DNA of 64,000 nucleotides from Lepisosteus oculatus (Eukaryota; Chordata; Actinopteri; Semionotiformes; Lepisosteidae): NCBI RefSeq assembly GCF_040954835.1, contig NC_090700.1, positions 22,981,501 through 23,045,500 of the forward strand. Reading direction: 5' to 3'. Position 1 is the stretch's first letter. Every line of letters starts with the position of its first letter. Positions 24,601 through 36,600 of the stretch are shown piece by piece. The notes below the pieces were generated by a model. It ran no database searches. It was given only the letters and a program-made list of their open reading frames with translations, and had not been told where the DNA came from. The position numbers and the translations under genes are program-made.

Positions 24601-27600
24601 ACCATCCAAAGTAATGGTCTGTTACATAAGGAATTTTCTTGCCACGCTCTTTACAGTTGAACAGCACCCAATTCTATACTAGCGATGCTGTTTATCATAT
24701 CCTTAATTTTGATTCAGTCTTTACTCTAGTTTCAGAATAAATATGGTAATAAATACTACTGTATTCATCTTGATTTTCAATAATCACTTTGGACCCTGGA
24801 CCAGGCCAAGTAACTGCTACATCAGCCCCCAGGACTCCCCAAGCACTGGCATGCTGTTGGCTGAGTGCCAGCCAAACCTGGGTAAGCATTTGTCTACCAG
24901 GGCTCCCTCAGCTATCAGAGCAGCAGTGACTCCTGTGCCATGGTTTTCTTGCTTTTACTTGTATGGTGGCATCAGGGGAAGCGGTGCCATTCCTCCAGTC
25001 AGCTAACTCTCCTGCAAGGCACGCAGGATGTGAAACACCAGATGTTTGTGACCAGTGGGCTTGTCACAAAACATCTCTCTGGTTGTAAACAAACTGGAAA
25101 TTGTATTGGCTGATTGAAAACTCCACAGTTAAAGGAGCTTGCTTACAGGAGTTGGAGACCTGTGGTAAAGGAAAGATTTCTTCAACATTTTTAAACAGCA
25201 CTTAAAAAATGAATTCAGAGTTCCAGCTTTCCTATCCCTCTGGGGATTAGTGAAGGGCTGTCCTACCTCTGAGGATTTCCCGGAGGTGTGGCTTGGCCTT
25301 GTCCATGGGCATCTCCCCATACTTGTTACAGATGCTTACCTGAGCACCACTATTTACTAAGTCCTGGAGTGAAAACAATGCAGATAAAATGAACTTGAAG
25401 AGAAATACTGACAATATTTTTCCAACAGCATATTAAGAAAGTGAGGATTACAGCTGCCGGAACTATGAGTATGGTTTGCATTCCAGGAATAGACAGAAAA
25501 AGATATGGTGCTTGTAATCACCCTTGCATCAGGCTTAAATTGATGTTAAAAAACAAGGGAAATTCTTTCATTGCTTGACACAGTTTATAACAAAGCAAGA
25601 GACATTTTCAGTAATCTCTTTCTTGAACAAATGCAAACTTCCAACACTCCCATGAATGTTAACCATAATATCATGCAAAATGATAATAATAGCACATAAA
25701 ATACACAGAATAAACAAAGAAATGACAGACCTAACTACGTTTGCATTTAAGCAGAAATTTCCAATGAAATGATAGCAGAAGAAACCCTGTATTAGAAAAA
25801 TAAATCAGTCCCATGGGGCACATGTTGGTCATGGGTCTCCAACCCTCGACCTGCAGTCCTGTTTCTAATGAATGGGTTATACTTTTAAGTCACTGATCAA
25901 TAAAGCAAGTAACCATTTATATTATGAGTGCTGTGGGGTACTCAGATTTCAATCCTAAATTCTCTGAATTACATAATTGAACAAATTACCTACTTAATTG
26001 ATCCTGATTAAGTTGTTCTAGTGTGTAGATATTGATAACCTATTTAAACCCTAGAGGATTTTGTCTTAATCCGCAAGTACAGTTAAAGAATTTTAGAATA
26101 GCAGCACTGGTTTCCAAGCAATGACTATTAATCATAAATCATACTTGCTAACTTATTACTGCTAAACTTATAAAACATTGCTTAACCAGTTAGCAGTGAT
26201 GTCAGTTATACAGATGCAGCCATTCAAAGTACGCGGCACAAACACGTACCGCGGGTAATTGACTACGGCCTCGCGAATCGTTACGCAAAATACCGCAGTA
26301 CGTGATTGGTTGACCGACAGGGGCACCCGTGGTGCGTTGGTGGGTCGTAGAAAGATTTAAATGTCTTTACTATGCCTGTTTTAGTATTGAATATTTGTAT
26401 GGAATTTTACCACTGAAGGGAAATCTTAGTAGTTGAGCAACATACAGTATATGGCTGGACTCGGTACTTTAAAGAAAAAATACACGTCAGTATTCCATTT
26501 CTCCCTAAACATTTGACATCTCTTGGAATGTGTTTTCTTTCTTTTTTTTTTCAGCATGGAATAAACCTATTACTTGATTCTTATGGATGCCCGGTTCCGC
26601 CGGGGATTCCAAAAAAACACATGGAATCGTGTATCTAAGGAAATAGCAGTATAACCTTATTAATACACAAACAGTGGCATGTTACATTATTAATTTGGGT
26701 GTCTCCTCTTGCCAAAAAAATATAAATTGCATTTTGAGTGCGGTTTTTGACTTTTTTAAAATTACAACCCATAAATAAAGCTTTTACTGTTTAGACTTTT
26801 ATTTATTTTAAACTGTATTACAGCAGCACAATGCACAATGCAACGTAAATTGCTATCTTTGTCTTCTGCGTATTAATGTTCATCTCTCTGTCCAGCAAAC
26901 TAACAATAGTAATAATAATGAACTTTATTGTATATGGCGCCTTTAAAGGTGGCTCCTCAAAGCGCTTTACAGGATAACAACAATAATACTGTTAGGCTGG
27001 GCAAACGATTTTTTATTGAAAAAAAGAAATAAAAAATTAGATATAATGATGTGTTCTGGCTTAAACATTAACGAAGAGCATAACGAAGGTCATGAACTTC
27101 ATAAACGATATTAATTTTGATTCTCAAACTTTATTGATAAAACGACCAAACCAGAAAAAGAGAAAAAGAATCAAGAATAACGGACAGCGCGAGCCTGCAT
27201 TCTCTCCTCAACCGTCCACACCACACTTTTCCCTGGGTCAGAGATTAAATAAAACTTCACTCGCACCAAACAAATTTATATTTCTAAATATCACAACATG
27301 ATCGAATTTAAGTCATTTTAATAACATTGCATAGTCACCTATGAGTTACAATATAAACATTTATATTGATTTTATTCGCGTTTTGATTTAAATTGCAAAC
27401 GCGTGTTTAATTATATGTTTTTTGATTCAATCAGACAAATGCAACATAAATTGATATCTTTGTCTTCTAAGTATCTTAATAAACTTTCATCATAGCTTTC
27501 TCCCCATTTAGATTTATTTTTCTTGGGATTTTGGGATCAAACGTGGAAAGATTAGATTGTAATCGTTTTTATTTTTTAAATACATTTTTGAAAAAGTGTG

Positions 27601-30600
27601 ATCTATACTAAAAAGCTGTACACCACCTGCTATAAAAATACATATTGTAATACTTTCGGGTTCAGATAGGACAGACACGAACTCAGACTTGCGGAGTTAA
27701 AGCCTTGATTTTTCTTCTCCTTTACCACCTGCCAGCCCGGCTCTCCCACAAGGAACTATTTACAAGGAAAACGGATACCTCCCCAGACTGTATGCCTGCT
27801 TCACTGTGGGACAGGTGCACTGGTCAGCGGCCTTCCTAAACCCCGCCCTGACCACTTTCACTCCTGTCCTGCCCCTCCCCGGGCACCCCAGCCGGGCGAC
27901 CTTCGGCCTCTGCCTCAGGCGAATGCGCTGCAATATGTTTTAGATATTTAGACCGGCGCGGCACCGAGAGAGAGTCTGCATTTATAACTTAGTTTTTAAA
28001 ATTAGTCAAGCAATATGAAGCATCTCTTTTTACTTTTAAGTCCCTTAATTATCATTAAGCACAGCTTTCTGACCACTTAGACTACTTTTTGATACCATCC
28101 TTAGACAAAGCAGAAACTGGTTGTACTTTCTAATGACATAAAAGTGGAAAGATTACAGATTATCATCTTTAATTTTGTTACGTTATACATTTTAGAAACG
28201 TTTCATCTATACAAACACCACAAAACTATTTTCGATTGTATTTCTGAATGTTATGTTAAACTTACAGTAGTTCACTGTTTTAAATACATCTAATTAAGAA
28301 AGTTAGGTGTTAACAAACTATTAGTAATCAATAATATTGAATTTAGCACTGTAATAAGTTGTTGCAATTTCCCCTGCATCAATATAAATATAAATTTTCA
28401 TTGTTCAAATATACATTAAATCTGACTATCATATAATAAGTTAATACAAAACCAAAGAAAAAACAGGGTAAAATATAATTCAAAATATTTTGCTAACAAT
28501 GTTAACTGTTTATAAATAATAAAATGTATAAACTAAGGAGTAGGATGGCACAGTTCTTAGTATGCTTTTTGTTTTGTTTCTTTTTCATAAATACAAAAGT
28601 AGTACCTGATGTCTCAGTGGCTTTCAAAATTAAATTATGCATGCAAACATGTGAACTGGCCTGTGATACTGGCCATGTAATAAACTATTATTCCACAATG
28701 CAGGGTATTTTAAAGGATAGAGAAAGCACAGAAAACAGGCAGTTAGATTGATCAGATTAGTATGAAAAGCCATTTAGCAAAGAGGGAATGAGAAGAGTGA
28801 CAAACTAGTATACTTTAGATATTATTTTCTGAACCAGGGAAAATCTGATCATGTTTCTCTATAACAATAATAAAAAACTTTATTTTATATATCCCCTTTA
28901 AAAGTGGCATCTCAAAGCAATACAGTAGATGTAAAAACAGTTTGTCTGTCATGCTAATAAAGCACCTTGAATTGAATTTAATTGAGGATGGGGGGTTGGG
29001 AAGGGCGAGCGAGAGAGCACAGAGAATAGATTAGCATAATGTAGAGGAAAACAGTATAGGCATCGTTGATATGAGGACTTTTGAAACCAAATTCCCCAAA
29101 TTTAATATGTGCTTTTCTATATGTATTGTCAATTGATTGTCCATAATATTGCTATTCTAAGCTAGAAGGAGTGCTTCACCCCGCCTGTTGTGGGAAGAGT
29201 TGGCTTATTCCTTCCCTGCCTCACCGAGGGCAGACCCTGCCAGGCCCTCGTCGACACCGGTTCGACCATCACCCTGCCAGGCCTGGTGTCCTGCCGGGCA
29301 CCGAAGCAGCCAGATCCCCAGGGCGCTCACCGTGCACTTTGGAGCTGCCAGGGTTAAACACCCCTTCTACCTTGCCCCAGTCCGTAAGGACTGTATCCTG
29401 GGATTGGACTGGTTGCAGCAAGTGGGTGGTTGCCTTGACCTGGGCGTGATTGACAGGGTGCTGCGCCGGGGGTGGCGGGTGCCCTCCAGCGGCAAGGTCA
29501 GGGAGCAGTTTGTGGTGTCGTGGTCGTCCGTGGGGCAGTTCTCCAAGCATTGCACGGCCAGCCAGAGGCTGCCAAGCAGTGACCTCACCGCTGGAGGGCA
29601 CCTGCCACCTCCGGCGCAGCACCCCGTCCCTCACCTCCAAGGCACAGAGAGCCTTATAGACTTTGGGTAGGGGCAAGCTTATCTCACCGTACTGGCAGTC
29701 AGCTCTGGCACGCTTCCTCTGACACCCGCAGCTCCGACAAGCCAAAGCGACGCCCGCCACTGCCACCTCCGCTTCCCGCTCAAGTCAACCCACACACCTC
29801 TTGCCCCACCCACCGCGAGACTGATTCATTCCCCCCACCCCACCAACTCTCGCCGGCCCAAGTCAAGGCAACCACCCACCTGCTGCAACCAGTCCAACCC
29901 CAGGATACAGTCCTCACGGACTGGGGCAAGGTACTGTAGAAGGGGTGTTTCACCCTCGCAGCCCCAAAGTGCACGGTGAGCGGCCTGGGGGTCCGGCTGC
30001 CTTGGTGCCCAGCAGGACACCAGGCCTGGCAGGGTGATGGTTGAACCGGTGTCGACGAGGGCCTGGCAGGGTCTGCCCTCGATGAAGCAAGGAAGAAATA
30101 AGCCCCGGCTGTGGCCAACAGGCAGGGTGAAGCGCTCCTTCTGGCTTTCCGGAGTGGGGGTACCGTCACTCAAGGGTGGCCTTCCCCCCTTTAGGCCGCC
30201 CCGCTCCTGTTTCCCGACGGCCTCCGGAGTTTCCGGGGCTCCAGCACCCAGCACTCCCGTGCGATGTGCCCCCTCTCCCCACAGCAGTGGCAGATGACCC
30301 GCCGTCATCGCTCCCCCAGCATCGCCGCGCTGGCCGTCTTTTCCTCACCATCTGATTACCCGTGCACCCCTCCGTTGTTGCCCACTGGTCTCCTCGAATA
30401 TGGCATCAGCCTGCTCAGCCAGAGCCAGGGCCTTCTCCAAGAGGACCGGCGCGGCCAGCATCATGTGGCGCTGAACCTCAGTGGGCGCAAGGGCCCAGAG
30501 GAACGCCTGGAGCGCTATCTCCCAGTGGGCCTCCTCCGGGAGAGTAGGGTAACCCTGGCGGGCTAACTAGGCCACGTCTGCGGCCGTTACCTTCACTGTT

Positions 30601-33600
30601 ACCTGGATACCTCTTTATTTAGAACTCACTCTTCCCCTTGCCTGTCTGGCTTCTTTTAATCCTTCTGTGCCCGGATTGCAGCGGGTAAGATGTTTTTCCA
30701 AGAAAAAAAGAGAAATTTCACCAGAGCCTCTTCTCGAGTCTAAATTTTAGTTTAGAACGATTCAAGCAGAATTTTAGATGAAAGGCAGCGACCTTAAATC
30801 AAGCCCAAATCAGAATTGGACCCATTCAGAGCCTACATTACATTTCAGCGTTTAATTCTGAGCAGAAGACCCTCACACCTGAAGAAGGCTTGCGTTTTAC
30901 CGTCTTACCGCTTTCTTTTTCACAGGCCTGGCGGTAGATTTCTAAGATCGTTTCGCCCGTGCAGTGTATTCCTGAAGAACAGGCCACGAAGAAATATTTA
31001 TAATTGAATGTAAAATTCAAAATGGCAATAATACCTTGTAATATGCGCTATAATATAATAATTGCTTACACTTATATAGCGCTTTTCTGGACACTCCACT
31101 CAAAGCGCTTTACAAGTAATGGGGACTCCCCTCCACCACCACCAATGTGCAGCATCCACCTGGATGATGCGACGGCAGCCATAGCGCGCCAGAACGCTCA
31201 CCACACATCAGCTATCAGTGGGGAGGAGAGCAGAGAAATTAAGCCAATTCATAGAGGGGGATTGTTAGGAGGCCATGATTGATAAAGGCTGATGGGAAAT
31301 TTGGCCAGGACACCGGGGTACACCCCTACTCTTTTAGAGAAACGCCCTGGGATTTTTAATGACCACAGAGAGTCAGGACCTCGGTTTTACGTCTCATCCG
31401 AAAGACGGCGCCTGTTTACAGTATAGTGTCCCCGTCACTACACTGGGGCATTAGGACCCACATGAGCCGCAGGGTGAGCGCCTCCTGCTGGCCCCACTAA
31501 CACCTCTTCCAGCAGCAACCTTAGTTTTTCCCAGGAGGTCTCCCATCCAGGTACTGACTAGGCTCACACCTGCTAAGCTTCAGTGGGTTGCCAGTTGTAA
31601 GCTATAATCACGTATTTCAGATGAAGCCTGCTGTATTTGCTTACCCTTCGCTCTTTGGATGGCTTTTCATACTAGTCTGATCAATCTAACTTCCTGTTTT
31701 CTGTGCTTTCTCTATCCTTTAAAATACACTATTATTCCACAAAGCAGGGTATTACATGGCCAGTATCACAGGCCAGTTTACAGGTTTGCATGCATAATTT
31801 AATTCTGAAAGCCACTGAGACATCAGGTACTACTGTTGTATTTATGAAAAAGAAACAAAACAAAAAGCATACTAACAACTGAGCCATTCTTCTCCTTAGT
31901 TAATACATTTTATTATTTATAAACAGTTAACATTGTTAGCAAAATATTTTGAATTATATTTTACCTTGTTTTGTCTTTGGTTTTGTTTTTAACTTATTAT
32001 ATAGTTAAATAGTTATTATATAGTTAAAAGGGTGGATGTTGCACATTGGTGGTGGTGGAGGGGAGTCCCCATTACCTGTATAGCGCTTTGAGTGGAATGC
32101 CCAGAAAAGCGCAATATAAGTGTAAGCAATTATTATTATTATTTTTATTATTATTATATGATTCAGATTTAATGTATAATTGAAAAATGAAAATATATTT
32201 TTACAAGATGTGGGGGAAAGTGCAACAACTTATTACAGAGCATAAACTATTAGTAATCAATAATATTGAATTTAGCAAACACCTAACTTTCTTAATTAGA
32301 TGTATTTAAAACAGTGAACTACTGTAAGTGTAACATAACATTCAGAAATACAATCGAAAATAGTTTTGTGGTGTTTGTATCAATGAAACGTTTCTAAGAT
32401 GTATAACGTAACTAAATTAAAGACGATAATCTGTAATCTCTCGGTGCCGCGCCGGTCTAAATATCTAAAACATATTGCAGCACATTCGCCTGAGGCAGAG
32501 GCCGAAGGGCGCCCGGCTGGGGTGCGCGGGGAGGGGCAGGACAGGAGTGAAAGTGGTCAGGGCGGCGTTTAGGAAGGCACTGACCAGTGCAGCTGTCCCA
32601 CAGTGAAGCGGGCGTACAGTCTGGGGAGGTATCCGTTTTCCTTGTAAATAGTTCCCTGCGGGTGAGCCGGGCTGGCAGGTGGTAAAGGAGAAGAAAAATC
32701 AAGGCTTTAACTTACTTTAACTCCGCAAGTCTGAGTTCTTGTGTCCGTCCTATCCGAATCCGAAAGTATTACAATATGTATTTTTATAGCAGGTGGTGTA
32801 CAGCTTTTTAGTATAGATTACACTTTTTCAAAAATGTATTTAAAAAATAAAAACGATTACAATCTAATCTTTCCACGTTTGATCCCAAGATTCCAAGAAA
32901 AATAAATTTAAACAGGGAGAAAGCTATGCTGAAAGTATATTAAGATACTAAGAAGACAAAGATATCAATTTATGTTGCATTTGTCTGATTGTGAATCAAA
33001 AAACACATATATTTAAACACGCGTTTGGGATCTAAATCAAAACGCAATTTAAATCAATATAAATGTTTGTACTGTAACGCATAGGTGATTATTCATTGTT
33101 ATTAAAATGACTTAAATTAGATCATGTAGGGATATTTAGAAATATACATTTGTTTGGTCCGAGTGAAGTTTTATTTAATCTCTGACCCAGGGAAAAGTCT
33201 GGTGTGGACGGTTGAGGAGAGAATGCAGGCTCGCGCTGTGTCCGTTATTCTTGATTCTTTTTTTTTCTGGTTTGGTCGGACAATTTGCTGGACAGAGAGG
33301 TGAACATTGTTACGCAGAAGACAAAGATAGTGATTTACATTGCATTGTGCATTGAGCTCCTGTAATACAGTTTAAAATAATTTAAAGTCTAAACAGTATC
33401 AGCTTTATTTATGGGTTGTAATTAAAAAAAAGTCAAAAACTGCACTCAAAATGCAATTTAGAGAGACACCCAAATTAATAGGTTTATTCCATGTTGGAAA
33501 AAAAGAAAGAAAACACATTCCATGAGAATCAGCGCTTTTATATAGCGCCTTTAAAGGTGGCTTCTCAAAACGCTTTACAGGATAAAAACAACAATAACAA

Positions 33601-36600
33601 CAACAATATTGTATTTCATTGCACTTTGACAGATCGTCCTTAAATCAATTGTTGATTTAAAGTTTGACAGTAACCCTAACACTAACCCTATTTTATTTTT
33701 TCAAAGAAATGTTTGTTAAAAAAAAAGTCATGGCTCCGGCTGGATTCGAACACCCAACATGTGATGTATAAGTTGAGAACCTAGCCCACAGCGCCACTGG
33801 CAAGATCGCATGATGAGTGTTGAAAAAGCACTACAGAAACAGTATCAACAGACATTGTACAGCGTGTACTATTCTAATGTTGCGGTACATGAATATAATT
33901 ATATCGTTATTAATTTCTTTAGATACGCGATTCCATATTATATTCCCTTTTAATCAAATTCTAAAAGTATGCCTGTTGACTCCGGTATCACGTTAGTTAA
34001 AGACTTCGATGCTTAAAGTGTTTAGGGAGAAATGGAATACTGACGTGTATTGTTTCTTTTAAGTACCGAGACCAGCCATATACTGTATGTTTATGTTCCC
34101 AAATTAATATTGTTTATGGCCTTCACACGCGTTATAGTATACTCCTATTCTTTTTATGCTCAGCTACTAATATTTCCCGTCAGTGGTAAAATTCCATATA
34201 AATATTCAATACTTAAACGGGCACAGTAAATACATTAAATATACATATACATACTGTATACAGTACAGTTTGGATACGGTAATATGTGTATGTTCCTAAA
34301 TCAATCTCTTTTATGAGCATGTGAAAGGCACGGTGAATCGCAGATTCTCAAAAATTACTGTACTTTGCATGATTGGAAACAAATGCGTGTTTGCGATATG
34401 CTGTGGTTGTTACTTTTACAAAGACGGTCAATGAAAAAAAGAATGTGGACCAGGGCAATACTTTGAGTTTACAGCTTGTCCAAGGTCATTCATTATTAAT
34501 ACTATTAGTAATATCTTCGTTAAAGACTTTGATGGCGACAGCTCAAACATGAGAGGTTGAGCTTTATTAGCTCCACCTTGCGGAAATTCCGGATACTACT
34601 ATTTTACTTGTGGTACCACGTGGTATTATTAGGTACTATACGAGAATTTACGGTAACTCGCGGTAGGCTGCGTCAAGCGCACCGCAAAATAATGCGGTAT
34701 CGCCTGCTTGTTTTGAATCGCTGCATCTGTATATGTCACTAGATAAGGAGGGATTTTGGATTATAGGTTCTTTATTCTATCTTTAACACAAACATGATGG
34801 CTTTTGTTGAAGAAGCAAAATTAAGGATAAAACATTTATTTCTACTTGACAGTATAAACACAACCCTCTTGCTAAAACACAGGGTTAAGAGAGGGGAGTT
34901 GTAAGGGTTGCTGCAGTCTGTAATTGTTGCACTCTGTGTCAATCCTGCTGGACATTCCCAATACAATTCTTAAGGCTGCCTTTCTAATGCAAAAAAAAAG
35001 TGCTAAACTACCATTGTTTGCATTATGCCTGCTGCATATTTGTAGAAAAAAAAACAGGTTGCATTTAATCATCATTGATTACATTATTCATCAAAAAGTA
35101 TAACGGCAACTTTGGGTATAAAACATGCAAACTGCTTCTCTTGTCAAAGCAACACAGCCCCAGTCCACATAAAACATAGGACAGAAGTGGAGATTAGCAT
35201 GTGGAGGGTGGACTGACCTCAGCAACAAGGTCCTGACCCCAGAAGCAGGCGTAATGCAGAGGAGTGTTGCCATGCTCATTGGCAGCATTGGTGTCAGCCT
35301 TGCATTGGATTAGCTGGAACAGAAAAAGAGCTGTCACTCACACAGCCACCATACCTCATATATAGTCACTTCCACATTGATGCTGCATTAACTCACTTCA
35401 CCCACCCTCTATACACTATGGATATTTTACTGCTCATTCACTTTTTGATATGTTGTTGTATTAATTAAATAATGGTGGGTATTTAGTGCTATCTCGCTGC
35501 TCTTGGGTCCTTGGGTCAGTTCTGGACTGGAGTCCCTTCTATGTTGAGTTTGCTCCACATATGCTGGCTGCGTTTTGATTGGTGACTCTAAATCGCTCCT
35601 GCCCATGTGCTGTGTTGGACTAATGCACTTTCCAAGGTGTGCTATAACACCGGGAATAAGAACCTTTCTAGCACTGGATGATTAACTTAATATTATAACT
35701 AGTACTAACTGTAAACAAACTGTGCTGTTGTGTAGCCTAATAGCATACAAATGTTATAACTACTGCAGCTGAATTCTGCTGTTTAATACACATGCTGTAT
35801 ATTCTGCCTGCAATTCTATCTTCCCATAAAACAGATGTCAGTACTGACACTAGAGGTTGCACCTCAGTTCCCAGCAGCCTAATTAGACGGTTTGCTTGAC
35901 ACTTGTTTTTTGCTGAAAACAATTAAGGAGATTTTCCAAACCAAGAACTGAAAGGGGAACTACACTGAAATGTCTGTAGTTGTATGGTTGTTTAACCACT
36001 GAGCACTCAGATCTTCTAGGACTACTACACTTTTTACTATAGGAAGTCGTGATCTACAAACTGCAAGGTAATGCCTCTATAGTTCAAGTAGGTAGCTGCA
36101 TCAGCATGCGCAGGCTGCTTCGGGTGTGAAGAAAGCTCCCGAAGAAGGCTCCACAGCCGAAACATTGTGGTTCCTTTCTTCTGTTTTCAGAATGGAATAA
36201 GCCTTCACTTGTTTCTTTAATGCCTGTATAGTACTGATGACACACTGGCAACTGAATGTCGCCAATTGTAATACATGTCAATCTGGAATGGTACAAGTGT
36301 AACCCACCAGTATGAAAGTCTATCTTGGATCTTCCACTCTTTTTAGCAGCATTGCATAAACAATAATTTGATGTTATTTACCTTGCCAACAATGTCACGA
36401 TGACCATGGCTAGCTGCCAGGTGTAGAGGTGTGTCATCGCCTCGGTTCATGACGTTGATCCGCGCCCCTCGCATGATCAGCATGTCCACCACATTGGAAC
36501 GGCCCTCCCGGCAGGCCCAGTGCAGAGGACTGAAACCATGGTCATCTCTGAAACGGGGGAGAGACTGTTACTGCACATAGAGAGCAAGGCAGCATGGGGA

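Larger units (their letters stand above)
26207..34733. mobile_element. 8.5-kb foldback-like element with long inverted arms
   Basis: Outer ends read TATACAGATGCAGC (26207) and its complement (to 34733), flanked by TGTCAGT (26200-26206) and TGTCACT (34734-34740), a probable 7-bp target-site duplication with one mismatch. Left arm 26207-28790 and right arm 31650-34733 are reverse complements over most of their length. Examples are the GC-rich block at 27690-27965 against 32440-32740, and the GCATGCAAACATGTGAACTG region near 28640 against 31775. The arms differ by insertions. No transposase was found. The spacer carries gypsy remnants and a SINE. The class is unknown. Confidence 0.75.

Noticed and set aside
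29188..30308. Several 100-165-residue frames in the GC-rich spacer as host genes
   Set aside because: The only recognisable content is gypsy gag-protease, split over frames and duplicated in inverse; the rest are shadows in GC-rich DNA.
33672..33695. AACCCTAACACTAACCCTA as an interstitial telomere repeat
   Set aside because: Only two or three imperfect units; easily chance in AT-rich DNA.
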